A DNA stretch of 64,000 nt from Halosimplex halobium (GCF_051414055.1 NZ_JBLKNX010000004.1:124001-188000), one strand, 5' to 3'. Positions 33,014 through 42,043 are shown, numbered from the stretch's first letter. Translations and numbers: made by a program. The notes: generated by a model from the letters alone, not told the origin.

Positions 33014-34237
33014 ATGGCCGATTCCGATCCCGATTCCGATGCGACGCGCAGAACGTACCTGGCCGCGGCGGCCGCCGTCCTCGGCGGTGGCGGTCTCGCG
33101 GGCTGTGCCAGCGACGGCGGATCGACCGAGACCCCCGGCGACGACGCCGGCGCGACCGACGAACCCACTGCCACGCCCACCGATACGCCGACACCGGCCG
33201 ACGCCGCCGGGACGACGACCGGGACGCGATCGACCGTCGAAACCCCGTACTCGGTCTCGATCGAGCCCGTGGGGAGCGTCCAGTTCGACGCCGTCCCCGA
33301 GACGTGGGTCGCCAACAACGGCTCGTGGGCCGACATGGGGGTCGCCCTGGGGCTCGAACCGCCCGAGGCGGTCTGGCTGAAAAACCGCTACCACACCGAC
33401 TACTACGACTCCATCCCGGGCGTCAGCGTCGACAAGAGCGACATGGTGTCGCTCTACCAGGACGGCGGCGTCGGCACGGAGCTGTTCTACGAGCTCGACG
33501 CCGACGTGCACGTCATGGACCCGAACTTCCTGATGAACCGCTTCAAGGGGTGGGAGCAGTCCGACGTGGACGAGATCGCCGAGGAGGTCGCGCCGCTGTT
33601 CGGCAACTGCATCTACGCCCAGCACTATCCCTGGCACTCCGACTACCGCTACTACACCCTCTTCGAGGCCTTCGAGAAGCTCGCGAAGGTGTTCAAGCGC
33701 ACGGACCGCTACGAGGCCTTCGAGGCGGTCCACGACGAGTTCCAGTCGAACCTCGCGCCGGTCGTGCCCAACCAGGGCAGCCGTCCCGAAGTGGCCGTCC
33801 TCTGGGGCGTCGGCAACGAACCCGAGCAGTACTACCCCTACATCATCGGCGAGGGGACCGGCTTCAAGCATCTCCGCGACCTCCGCGTGCGCGACGCGCT
33901 CGCCAGCACGGACATCAAGGACTTCCACGGCTCGCGGGCGGCGATCGACCTGGAGACGCTGCTGAAGGTCGACCCCGAGGTTATGATGCTCCGCGGTTAC
34001 GAGGCCATGTCCGCCTCGGAGTTCGAGAACACGGTCGTCTCGTTTCTCGAAGACCACCAGACCGCGAGCGCGCTCACGGCCGTCGAGAACGGGGACGTGT
34101 ACCGCGCGGGCGGCCTCTACCAGGGGCCGATCACCAGCATGGTGCTGACCGAGCGGACGGCGGGCCAGCTCTACGGCGCCGACGCGGAACTGTTCGACCG
34201 CGAGCGCGTCGCCGAGATCGTCGGGGGTGACCTGTAG
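33014..34237 (+). CDS. Siderophore/iron ABC transporter substrate-binding lipoprotein 1
   Basis: A 407-residue exported lipoprotein. The N-terminus has a twin-arginine TRRTYLAAAAAVLGGGGLAGC signal with lipobox (Cys near 31), then a Thr/Asp-rich linker to about 75. The rest is the class III (FepB/BtuF-type) binding fold: VPETWVANNGSWADMGVALG, DADVHVMDPNFLM, and a C-terminal VENGDVYRAGGLYQGPITSM. It is followed directly by a paralogue with the same plan (34238-35461). Three iron boxes mark the locus, so iron-chelate uptake is the likely function. Confidence 0.88.
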   Translation: MADSDPDSDATRRTYLAAAAAVLGGGGLAGCASDGGSTETPGDDAGATDEPTATPTDTPTPADAAGTTTGTRSTVETPYSVSIEPVGSVQFDAVPETWVANNGSWADMGVALGLEPPEAVWLKNRYHTDYYDSIPGVSVDKSDMVSLYQDGGVGTELFYELDADVHVMDPNFLMNRFKGWEQSDVDEIAEEVAPLFGNCIYAQHYPWHSDYRYYTLFEAFEKLAKVFKRTDRYEAFEAVHDEFQSNLAPVVPNQGSRPEVAVLWGVGNEPEQYYPYIIGEGTGFKHLRDLRVRDALASTDIKDFHGSRAAIDLETLLKVDPEVMMLRGYEAMSASEFENTVVSFLEDHQTASALTAVENGDVYRAGGLYQGPITSMVLTERTAGQLYGADAELFDRERVAEIVGGDL

Positions 34238-35461
34238 ATGAGCGACGACCGACTGACCCGCCGGCAGTGGCTCCGCGCGGGCGGCGCGCTCGCCGGCGCC
34301 AGCCTGGTCGCGGGCTGTGCCAGCGACGGGACGACCGGCGACGGTACCGGTGACGCGACGCCGACGGACGCGTCGACCGACACGCCGGCGGAGACGCCCA
34401 CCGCGACGGCGACGGGGACGCCGACGCCCGCGACACCGTACAGCGTCGAGATGGCGCCGATGGGGGAGGTGACCTTCGAGTCCGTCCCCGAGTCGTGGAT
34501 GGCGTACTTCAGCACCTACGGCGACATGGCCGTCGCGCTGGGCCGGCTCGACGGGCTGGAGGCGCTGATCTTCACCGACAACTGGCCGCTGGAGCTCTAC
34601 GACGCGCTCCCGGACGTCGACATCTCGTTCGACGACGTGCCCCAGCTGTACGCCGAGGAGAGCATCGACCGGGAGGCGTTCTACGAGTTCGACGCCGACG
34701 TACACCTGTTCGACCCGAACTTCATCCAGCTGCTCGACGACAGCTGGACCGACGGGGACTTCCGGGAGGTCGCCGACAACGTCGGCCCCATCGTCGGCAA
34801 CTCGATCCGCCGGCGCGGCGAGGACTGGCACGACTACGAGTACTACTCGCTGTACGACGCCTTCGAGAAGGTGGCGACCGTCTTCCGGGAACGCGAGCGC
34901 TACGAGGCGATCAGGGGAGTCCACGACGGGATGCTCGCCGAGATCGACTCGCGGCTGCCGCCGACCGGGGAGCGGCCGACCGTGGGGCTGCTCTCGGTCA
35001 ACTCCGACTTCGAGAACGGCTCCTTTTACGCCTACCCGGTCCACGACGGCAACGGCCACAAGCAGTACCGCGACCTGGGGATGCGCGGCGCGTTCGACGA
35101 CCACATCGAGGGCAGCTACGCGGAGTGGGACTACGAGCAGCTGGTGGAGGTCGACCCCGACGCGCTCGTCTTCCAGTACGGCCTCTCGCACGTCTCCCGC
35201 GAGGAGTTCGAGGCCCGCCTCGACGCGATGCGCAAGGACCCCCTGGGGAGTCAGCTGTCCGCGGTGCAGGACGGCCGGCTCTACCGCGGCGGCACCTCCT
35301 ACCAGGGGCCGGTCGTCAACCTGCTCCAGACCGAGGCGGCCGCCCGGCAGTTCTACCCCGACGAGTTCGGCGAGTGGGAGGGGGTCGAGACGCTCGCGGA
35401 GACGGACGACCCGCTGTTCGGCCGCCGGACGGTCGCCGACGCGATCAACGGTGAGATCTGA
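34238..35461 (+). CDS. Siderophore/iron ABC transporter substrate-binding lipoprotein 2
   Basis: A 407-residue paralogue of the preceding gene, starting one base after its stop. It has RRQWLRAGGALAGASLVAGC signal and lipobox, a Thr-rich linker, then VPESWMAYFSTYGDMAVALG, DADVHLFDPNFIQ and VQDGRLYRGGTSYQGPVVN. Both proteins share the DADVH, YEAF/IRGVHD and EDW/ YYS segments, but have diverged clearly, which suggests different chelates rather than a recent duplication. It overlaps the following FAD protein gene by one base. Confidence 0.88.
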   Translation: MSDDRLTRRQWLRAGGALAGASLVAGCASDGTTGDGTGDATPTDASTDTPAETPTATATGTPTPATPYSVEMAPMGEVTFESVPESWMAYFSTYGDMAVALGRLDGLEALIFTDNWPLELYDALPDVDISFDDVPQLYAEESIDREAFYEFDADVHLFDPNFIQLLDDSWTDGDFREVADNVGPIVGNSIRRRGEDWHDYEYYSLYDAFEKVATVFRERERYEAIRGVHDGMLAEIDSRLPPTGERPTVGLLSVNSDFENGSFYAYPVHDGNGHKQYRDLGMRGAFDDHIEGSYAEWDYEQLVEVDPDALVFQYGLSHVSREEFEARLDAMRKDPLGSQLSAVQDGRLYRGGTSYQGPVVNLLQTEAAARQFYPDEFGEWEGVETLAETDDPLFGRRTVADAINGEI

Positions 35462-36465
35462 TGGCTGGCGCGAGCGACGACGGCGGGAGCGACCGCGTCG
35501 ACCCCGAACCGGACCACGCGGACGCCGTCGTCGTCGGCTGCGGCCCGGCCGGCGCGGCGGCGGGCGTGTTCCTCGCCCGCTACGGGCTCGACACCGTCGT
35601 CCTCGACCGCGGGACCGCGTCGCTCGACCGCTGTGCGTTCCTGGGGAACTACCCCGGCTTCCCGGCCGGCATCGACGTGGACACCTTCCAGCGGCTGCTG
35701 CGCGAGCACGCCCGCGAGGCCGGCTGCCGGGTGGTCGACGACCTCGTCGAGACGGTCGAGCGGGCGACCGACGCGGACGGGGCGGACGACAGCCCCGAGG
35801 GGGACGCCGGCGGCCCGTCCGACGGCCCCCTGGCCGTCTCGACCCAGGAGGGGCGCCGGGTCGTCGCCGGTCGGGTGGTCGCCGCGACGCGCTACGACGG
35901 GGAGTACCTCCGGCCGCTCGGTGGCGACGCGATGTTCGAGACCCACGAACACGACGGGGAGGAACACGAGCACTTCGACCCCGACTACCCCGATGTGGAC
36001 GGCCGGACGCCGGTCGACGGCCTCTACGTCGCCTCGCCCGCGGGCCAGCGCGACGCGCAGGCGGTCGTCGCCGCGGGCCGGGGTGCCCACGTCGCGCGGT
36101 GTCTCCTCGAGGACCGCCGCGTCGCGCGGGGGTACCCGCACGAACTCGCCCGCCACTACGACTGGTTGCGGCCCGAAAGCGAGTACGAGGGCGAGTGGGC
36201 CGACCGCGAGCGCTGGCGCGAGTGGTTCGACGAGCGGATCCCCGACGACCACGACGCGAGCGAGGAGCGCCTCGCCGACCTGCGCGCCGAGTACGTCGAC
36301 GACGCCTTCGACACCCGCCGGAGCGCCGACGAGGTCGCCGACCTGACCGACCGGGCTCACCGCCGGCTCCTCGAACACCTCGACGACGACGCGGTCCTCG
36401 ACCGCGCCGCCGAGATCGAGGCCGAACGGGCCGAGGGGACAGATCCCGGGGAAGACGCGCGGTGA
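35461..36465 (+). CDS. FAD/NAD(P)-dependent oxidoreductase, thioredoxin-reductase-like, without CxxC
   Basis: A 334-residue flavoprotein. The dinucleotide motif is GCGPAG (G26, G28, G31) preceded by ADAVVV and followed by FLARYGLDTVVLDRG. FLGNYPGFPAGIDVDTFQRLLREH matches the thioredoxin-reductase family. The second half is acidic and shows ASPAGQRDAQAVVAAGRGAHVA, a FAD-contact region. No redox CxxC is present. The ATG overlaps the stop of the second binding-protein gene (TGATG). Within an iron-uptake locus it might reduce ferric chelates; this is inferred from context only. Confidence 0.75.
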   Translation: MAGASDDGGSDRVDPEPDHADAVVVGCGPAGAAAGVFLARYGLDTVVLDRGTASLDRCAFLGNYPGFPAGIDVDTFQRLLREHAREAGCRVVDDLVETVERATDADGADDSPEGDAGGPSDGPLAVSTQEGRRVVAGRVVAATRYDGEYLRPLGGDAMFETHEHDGEEHEHFDPDYPDVDGRTPVDGLYVASPAGQRDAQAVVAAGRGAHVARCLLEDRRVARGYPHELARHYDWLRPESEYEGEWADRERWREWFDERIPDDHDASEERLADLRAEYVDDAFDTRRSADEVADLTDRAHRRLLEHLDDDAVLDRAAEIEAERAEGTDPGEDAR

Positions 36466-36514
36466 CTCACCCCGCCGGCCACTCCACGGGCGAACCGCAA
36501 CCTCTAAACCGCTG

Positions 36515-36530
36515 TTTAGGCATACCTAAA
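36515..36530. promoter_or_regulatory. DtxR/Idr-like iron box 3
   Basis: The perfect palindrome TTTAGGCATACCTAAA lies 8 bases before the ATG of the FecCD-type permease gene. It repeats the half-sites of boxes 1 and 2. The permease-ATPase unit therefore has its own iron-controlled promoter. Confidence 0.8.
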
Positions 36531-36538
36531 TCGATCGA

Positions 36539-37714
36539 ATGGTAGAGAACGCCGTGTCGGAAGCGGGGACGGAGTCGGGCGCGGAGGGGTCCGAGGGCGC
36601 CCGCCTCGACTGGGTCGACCGGTCGCTGCTGGGGCTGTGCCTGGGGAGCCTCGCGGTGGCCGTCGCCGCGGGGCTCGTGCAGGTGAGCTTCGGGTCGTAC
36701 TCGATGTCGGTCGCGCGGGCCTGGCGGTCGGTCGTCGACCCCGCCGTCCTGCTCGACCACCGCTGGGTCCTCAACTTCCTGCTCGGCGAGGGCCTGATGC
36801 GGACGGTCACGGGCTTCCAGGGCGAGCTCCCGGAACTCGCGACGCCGACGCTCATCGTCTGGACGATCCGGCTGCCGCGGGTGTTCGTCGCCGGGCTCGT
36901 CGGCGCGAACCTCGCCGTCTCGGGCGCCATCTTCCAGGCCGTGACGCGCAACGAACTGGCGAGCCCGTTCATCCTTGGAGTCTCCTCGGGCGCGGGCCTG
37001 CTCATCCTCCTGACGCTGGTCGTCTTCCCGGTCCTGGCGGCGGCGCTCCCGATCATCGCCGCCGTCGGCGGGATGGCCGCGTTCGTCCTCGTCTACGTCA
37101 TCGCCTGGAAGGGCGGCACCTCGCCCGTACGGCTGGTGCTGGCGGGCGTCATCGTCGGTACCGTCTTCCAGAGCCTCCAGACCGGTCTGTTCTTCTTCGC
37201 CGACAGCATCGGCGTGGTCCAGTCGGCCATCGCCTGGACGACCGGGTCGCTGACCGGCGTCGACTGGGAGCAGGTCCGCACCGCGCTCCCGTGGTCGATC
37301 GTCGCCATCGGGCTCGCGCTCGTCGGCGCCCGCCAGCTGAACGTCCTCCTGCTGGGCGAGCGCACCGCCTCGTCGCTGGGGATGAACGTCGAGCGGATGC
37401 GTTTCGCCCTCTCGGCGGTGGGCGTGCTCGCCGCCGCGGCCTCCATCGCCGTCGCCGGCATCGTCGGCTTCGTCGGCCTCATCGTCCCCCACGTCGTCCG
37501 CAACGTCGTCGGCAGCGACTACCGCCGGCTCGTCGTCGGCTGCGTCTTCGCCGGCCCCGCCCTGCTCGTGGCGGCCGACGTGGGCGCGCGGCTGGCCATC
37601 CCCGTCCTCACGGGCGGGAGCGGCCAGCTCCCGGTCGGCATCGTCACCGGCCTCGTCGGCGGCCCGTACTTCCTCTACCTGATGCGCAGACAGGACCAAC
37701 TCGGAGCAATATGA
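36539..37714 (+). CDS. FecCD-family ABC transporter permease (iron siderophore)
   Basis: A 391-residue permease. About ten hydrophobic segments follow a 25-residue acidic N-terminus. Family motifs: TIRLPRVFVAGLVGANLAVSGAIFQAVTRNELASP, GVSSGAGL, LGERTASSLGMNVERMR, and GIVGFVGLIVPHVVRNVVG, the coupling-helix region contacting the ATPase. It overlaps the ATPase gene by four bases (ATGA). Boxed by iron site 3, it transports the chelates bound by the two lipoproteins. Confidence 0.93.
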   Translation: MVENAVSEAGTESGAEGSEGARLDWVDRSLLGLCLGSLAVAVAAGLVQVSFGSYSMSVARAWRSVVDPAVLLDHRWVLNFLLGEGLMRTVTGFQGELPELATPTLIVWTIRLPRVFVAGLVGANLAVSGAIFQAVTRNELASPFILGVSSGAGLLILLTLVVFPVLAAALPIIAAVGGMAAFVLVYVIAWKGGTSPVRLVLAGVIVGTVFQSLQTGLFFFADSIGVVQSAIAWTTGSLTGVDWEQVRTALPWSIVAIGLALVGARQLNVLLLGERTASSLGMNVERMRFALSAVGVLAAAASIAVAGIVGFVGLIVPHVVRNVVGSDYRRLVVGCVFAGPALLVAADVGARLAIPVLTGGSGQLPVGIVTGLVGGPYFLYLMRRQDQLGAI

Positions 37715-38649
37715 GCCAGAGCGACACCACCCCGGCCGAACCGCACCGCGACGACCACACCGACTGCGACGAGACGCCCGACGCCCAGTCGGCGCTCTCG
37801 GCGCCTGCTATCGCTACCGGCGCCGACGCCGACGCTGACGGCACCCCCTTCGAGGCGGAGGACGTGGTCGTCGGCTACCCCACGAGCGAGGAGCCCGTCG
37901 TCGACGGCGAGTCGCTCGTCGCCGCGCCCGGCGAGGTCACCGCCCTCGTCGGCCCCAACGGCAGCGGCAAGAGCACCCTGCTCAAGGCGATGGCCGACCA
38001 GCTCGCCCCCGAGGCGGGCGCCGTCCGCATCGGCGGCAGCGAGGTCGCCGACATGGACGCCAAGGACCTCGCGCGCCGGCTGGGCCTGCTCTCCCAGGAG
38101 AACGTCGCGCCCGACAGCATCACCGTCGAGAAGCTCGTCGAACACGGCCGCTACCCCCACCGCGGGTTCTTCGACGGGCTCACCGACGAGGACCGCGCCG
38201 CGATCGACCGCGCCATCGACCTCGCCGGCGTCGACCACCTGCGGGGTCGCGACGTGGGCAGCCTCTCCGGCGGACAGAAACAGCTGGTCTGGATCGCCAT
38301 GGTGCTCGCCCAGGAGACCGACGTGCTCCTGCTCGACGAGCCGACCACGTTCCTCGACATGCACCACCAGCTCGAAGTGATGGAGATAATCGAGACGTTG
38401 CGCGAGGAGAGCGACAAGACCGTCGTGGTCGTCCTCCACGACCTCCAGCAGGCGGCCCGCCTCGCCGACCGGGTCGTCGCGCTGAAGGACGGCGCCGTCC
38501 AGAGCCGCGGCGACCCCAACGGGGTCGTCACCGAGGAACTGCTCGCCGACGTGTTCGAGATCGAGGCCGAGGTCACGCCGACCGACCGCGGCCCGCAGAT
38601 CACGCCGCTGCGGCCGCTCCACGGCGACGACGGCGACCGCCACGACTGA
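37711..38649 (+). CDS. Siderophore ABC transporter ATP-binding protein (FecE/BtuD-type)
   Basis: A 312-residue ATPase. An acidic extension of about 45 residues precedes the core. Walker A is GPNGSGKST, Q-loop GLLSQENV, signature LSGGQKQ, Walker B VLLLDEPTTFLD (followed by MHHQLEVME, as in siderophore ATPases), H-loop LHDLQQAARLADRV. It completes the transporter with the FecCD permease. The C-terminus reaches the typical QITPL-like end. Confidence 0.93.
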   Translation: MSQSDTTPAEPHRDDHTDCDETPDAQSALSAPAIATGADADADGTPFEAEDVVVGYPTSEEPVVDGESLVAAPGEVTALVGPNGSGKSTLLKAMADQLAPEAGAVRIGGSEVADMDAKDLARRLGLLSQENVAPDSITVEKLVEHGRYPHRGFFDGLTDEDRAAIDRAIDLAGVDHLRGRDVGSLSGGQKQLVWIAMVLAQETDVLLLDEPTTFLDMHHQLEVMEIIETLREESDKTVVVVLHDLQQAARLADRVVALKDGAVQSRGDPNGVVTEELLADVFEIEAEVTPTDRGPQITPLRPLHGDDGDRHD

Positions 38650-38730
38650 GCGGCTTCCCTCGATTCTGGCCGCTCCGCCTTGCACCGTGTTTCCTCCGCC
38701 CCCGCGCGTTCTTTCACCGGAGCGGCGGCG

Positions 38731-38766
38731 TCTGACGCTGTCGAGCACATCCCGGTGTATCGAATC
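38731..38766. repeat. 36-base direct repeat, downstream copy
   Basis: Begins TCTGACGCTGTCGAGC and ends TATCGAATC. It matches 39770-39805 at 31 of 36 positions, in the same orientation. The two copies flank the creatininase-family gene. Confidence 0.6.
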
Positions 38767-38828
38767 GGATGTGGATGTCTCGAACCAGGGACGCGACCGA
38801 GCCACTCGGGACCGCGCTGCCTGGCCGC

Positions 38829-39587
38829 TCAGAGCGCGTCGCGCTCGGCTTCGATCCGCTCGACGTACGCGTCGGTCACCCGCTGCAGGATGACCTCGCC
38901 CGCTTCGGCGGTCGCTTCGCCGGGGTCGCCGAGGACGCCGTTCTCGGTGATCGCCCGGAACCCCTCGCTCAGCAGTCGCGCGGTCGAGAACTCGCCTTCG
39001 GGTCCGGGTTCGAGCTCGTCGGTCCGCACCAGGTCCTCGTCGATGGCCAGGACGACCGCGGTCTCGGCCGCGCCCGCGTGGATCACGTCCTGGTCGTAGT
39101 CGATCCCCGCCTCGTCGAGACCCTCGTTGAGCAACCGCATGTGCTCGTCGAGGTCGGCGAGCGCGATCACGCTCGCGTCGATCTCGCGGCCGATCTCCGG
39201 CGCGACGGTGGTGACCGGGCCGAAGTTCCCGCCGTGCGTGGGGACGAGCACCACGTGCTCGAAGCCGTGTTCGTCCAGCGAGCGGCAGTACGAGCGGATC
39301 GTCTCCATCAGCGTCTCGGGCGGGACGGTGATCGTCCCCGGGAACTCCATGTGATGGCCCGAACAGCCGGGGCGGATCGCCGGCGCGGCGAGCGCGTCTC
39401 CGAGGTCCGCCGCGATCCGCCGGGCGAGTTCTTCACCGTCCAGCGTGTCCATGTTCAGCGGGAGGTGCGGCCCGTGCTGCTCGATAGACCCGACCGGGAC
39501 GACCACCGTCTCGGTCCCGTCGGCGAGCGCCGATTCGACCTCCGGCCACGTCAGTTCCGCCAGACGCACGGATCGACGAGCGGTCAT
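38829..39587 (-). CDS. Creatininase-family amidohydrolase
   Basis: A 252-residue metal-dependent hydrolase. Metal-binding motifs are GSIEQHGPHLPLNMDT (Glu, His, Asp), CSGHHMEFPGT, and PTHGGNFGPV, followed by a Glu in GAAETAVVLA. The family includes creatininase, MftE and enzymes acting on riboflavin/F420 precursor intermediates (ArfB-like). Substrate cannot be assigned; in an F420-making archaeon an ArfB-like role is possible but unsupported by neighbours. Direct repeats lie on both sides. Confidence 0.8.
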   Translation of the reverse strand: MTARRSVRLAELTWPEVESALADGTETVVVPVGSIEQHGPHLPLNMDTLDGEELARRIAADLGDALAAPAIRPGCSGHHMEFPGTITVPPETLMETIRSYCRSLDEHGFEHVVLVPTHGGNFGPVTTVAPEIGREIDASVIALADLDEHMRLLNEGLDEAGIDYDQDVIHAGAAETAVVLAIDEDLVRTDELEPGPEGEFSTARLLSEGFRAITENGVLGDPGEATAEAGEVILQRVTDAYVERIEAERDAL

Positions 39588-40351
39588 ACCGGCTGCACAG
39601 GCGTTCGCGGTGAAGTTCTTCCGGTCGGTTGTGGGTTAGTAACACATGCTGCCTGGGGCGCGGTCGCGGTCCGTTCTCGGCACCGACGGCTCGCGCGGAC
39701 GAAATGTCGCTATCGACCTCTCTCGCGGTCGATCCCGTGTGTTCCGTCGTCGGGGTCGTTCCGGGACCGTCTGACGCTGTCAAGCGTATGCCGGTATATC
39801 GAATCCCTCGGGTCCGCTCGTCGCCATTCCGGAGCGCGAAGAAACGTGGCCCGACGCCGCGGTCTGTACCCGGAGGGGGGCGGTTTCCGCGCGCCGACGG
39901 CTCTCCCGGCGTGCTCTGGCCGTGGACGGTTTCCCGGTGTCGCCCTTCAGGGCTTTGGCTGGGCTCACACTACTGCCGGCGACCGACTTCCCGAACGTTG
40001 GTCACCAAACGTCCGGTAGTTGACCTTCGTGCCGATCCAGCGGCCGGACCGGTCCTGGCGCTTCGGTTCTCCGTCGAGGCGTTCATCTCGTCGCCCTCTC
40101 ACGGGCGGTTCGATTTCGCCTCCAGCCCGAACGAGCGCGCCCTGTCGGGCGCACCCGTTCGGCTCGTCCGATCTGTCCTCGCCGCATCCGTAACTGTGTG
40201 ACAGGTGTTGTTCGACAAGAGCGGCGTTGTGCCCTGTGTGCCGGTCGCGCTCCGGTCGCCGTGCCGTTCGACCGGCAACTGGGTCGACGCCGCGGGCCCG
40301 TCGGACCGTGAAACCACAACCCCTACTTGCGCGCCCGGTGAGACTCGGCGT
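39588..40351. other. 764-base gap without a convincing gene
   Basis: Possible reading frames are arginine/serine-rich without known domains. The interval contains one copy of the 36-base repeat (39770-39805) and a strong hairpin at 40127-40162: CCGAACG pairs with CGTTCGG, with an inner stem GCGCCC/GGGCGC around TGTC. This could be a terminator or part of an unannotated RNA. The 6-phosphogluconate dehydrogenase promoter must lie at the right end. Confidence 0.4.
39770..39805. repeat. 36-base direct repeat, upstream copy
   Basis: TCTGACGCTGTCAAGC ... TATCGAATC, the partner of 38731-38766, lying about 180 bases upstream of the creatininase-family start. Confidence 0.6.
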
Positions 40352-41266
40352 ATGCAACTGGGCGTCGTCGGACTCGGCCGGATGGGACAGATCGTCGTCG
40401 ACCGCGTGCTCGACGCGGGCCACGACGTGGTGGCGTTCGACCTCGACGAGGAGGCCGTCGCGCGGGCGGCCGACGCGGGGGCGACCCCCGCCGACTCCGT
40501 GGTCGACCTCGCCGAGCGGCTCGGCGCGGACAAGCGGGTCTGGCTGATGGTCCCCGCCGGCGACGCCGTCGACGCCGCGCTCGACGACCTGGAACCGCAC
40601 CTCGACGGCGACGACATCGTCGTCGACGGCGGCAACTCCTACTTCGAGGACTCGGTCCGCCGGGCGGAGGCCACGGAGGCCGCCTACCTCGACTGCGGGA
40701 CCTCCGGGGGCCCCGCGGGCGCGGAACTGGGTTTCTCGCTGATGGTCGGCGGTCCCGAGTGGGCCTACGAGGAACTCGTCCCCGTCTTCGACGCCGTCGC
40801 GACCGGACCCGACGGCCACGACCGCATGGGCCCGTCCGGTTCGGGCCACTACGTGAAGATGGTCCACAACGGCGTCGAGTACGCGCTGATGCAGACCTAC
40901 GGCGAGGGGTTCGAACTGCTGGCCAACGGCCGCTACGACCTGGACCTCGAATCGGTCGCGCGCACGTGGAACAACGGCGCCGTCATCCGCTCGTGGCTGC
41001 TGGAACTCTGCGAGGAGGCCTTCGCGGAGGAGGGGTCGGATCTGGGGACCGTCGCCGACCGCGTCGAGGGCGGGTCGACGGGCACCTGGACCGTCCAGGA
41101 GGCCCTGGAACAGGAGGTGCCGGTTCCCCTGATCTATCAGGCGCTCGCCGAGCGCTTCGACTCCCGCTCGTCCGGCGGCGAGGGGCCGGGGCGGTTCTCC
41201 CGGCGGCTCGCCAACCGACTGCGCTACGGGTTCGGCCGCCACGAGGTGCCTCGCCGGGAGGAGTAG
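40352..41266 (+). CDS. gnd: 6-phosphogluconate dehydrogenase (decarboxylating)
   Basis: A 304-residue oxidative pentose-phosphate enzyme, converting 6-phosphogluconate to ribulose 5-phosphate. Short archaeal/bacterial type. N-terminal MQLGVVGLGRMG is the Rossmann motif; VDGGNSYFEDSVRR, CGTSGGPAGAELGFSLMVGG and SGHYVKMVHNGVEYALMQTYGEG are the substrate and catalytic segments (catalytic Lys in VKMVHN, Asn and Glu after). EGGSTGTWTVQEALE is also typical. The C-terminus is Arg-rich. Coenzyme preference (NAD+ or NADP+) cannot be settled by eye. Confidence 0.93.
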   Translation: MQLGVVGLGRMGQIVVDRVLDAGHDVVAFDLDEEAVARAADAGATPADSVVDLAERLGADKRVWLMVPAGDAVDAALDDLEPHLDGDDIVVDGGNSYFEDSVRRAEATEAAYLDCGTSGGPAGAELGFSLMVGGPEWAYEELVPVFDAVATGPDGHDRMGPSGSGHYVKMVHNGVEYALMQTYGEGFELLANGRYDLDLESVARTWNNGAVIRSWLLELCEEAFAEEGSDLGTVADRVEGGSTGTWTVQEALEQEVPVPLIYQALAERFDSRSSGGEGPGRFSRRLANRLRYGFGRHEVPRREE

Positions 41267-41385
41267 GGCACCGCGGCGGCGCCGGCGCCGTCCCGTCGCT
41301 GGCAGAACACGTTCGGGGTCGGCGTCGGGCGGTTGCCCACCGTTGAAGCGTCAGTTAGTTATACGGGCACTCCGAAGCGGCAAAC

Positions 41386-41970
41386 ATGGTCGATACAGTG
41401 AGTGTCGCGATCGGGGCGGCGTTGACACTCGTCGTCGTCGCGGTCCACTACGCGCGGGGGACCGGCTGGGAGCCCCCGGCGGACATCTCCCAGGAGGTCC
41501 TCGAACAGCGCGCCGCGGCGGTGCCGGACACGGACTTCCCCGAGCCCATGAACCGCTCGATCGGCGGCGGCGCCGCGGGCGCCATCCCCTCGGGCGAGGG
41601 CGGCGCCGAGCTCGAAGAGGGCGAGGAGGGCGGCGACGAGGCGGAGGGCTTCGACCCCGAATCCATCCCCGACGACGAGGTCGAGTACTACGAGATCGAG
41701 TTCGCCAAGGAGGGCGAGACCATCGAGATCGCCAACAACGAGAACATCCTCGACGTGGGCGAGGAGGAGGGCTGGGACCTCCCCTACGCCTGCCGCCAGG
41801 GCCAGTGTGTCTCCTGCGCCGGCCAGATCCAGGACGGCCCCGCCAGCGACTACATCCGCCACGAGCACAACGAGGCGCTGTTCGACGACGACATGGACGA
41901 CGGCTACTGCCTGACCTGCGTCGCCTACCCGACCGACGACTTCACCCTCGAGACGGGCGAACAGCCCTGA
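41386..41970 (+). CDS. Membrane-anchored plant-type [2Fe-2S] ferredoxin
   Basis: A 194-residue electron carrier. One hydrophobic segment lies at residues about 5-22 (SVAIGAALTLVVVAVHYA), followed by an acidic linker to about 100. The ferredoxin domain has CRQGQCVSC (CX4CX2C) and the fourth Cys in DGYCLTCVAYP, with IEIANNENILDVGEEEGWDL before it. It differs from the abundant soluble haloarchaeal ferredoxin by its anchor. A TTATACG promoter element is about 26 bases before the ATG. Confidence 0.9.
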   Translation: MVDTVSVAIGAALTLVVVAVHYARGTGWEPPADISQEVLEQRAAAVPDTDFPEPMNRSIGGGAAGAIPSGEGGAELEEGEEGGDEAEGFDPESIPDDEVEYYEIEFAKEGETIEIANNENILDVGEEEGWDLPYACRQGQCVSCAGQIQDGPASDYIRHEHNEALFDDDMDDGYCLTCVAYPTDDFTLETGEQP

Positions 41971-42043
41971 CCGCCGCCCGGATTCTCCGCCCTTCGCCGC
42001 GTCTCACAACGGTTAAGGGCGCCACCGCGCTACCCGACTACGA

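Noticed and set aside
39629..40201. 190-codon plus-strand frame in the 764-base gap
   Set aside because: Ser/Arg-rich translation without domains, no promoter or ribosome-binding site at its start, and it contains a non-coding repeat.
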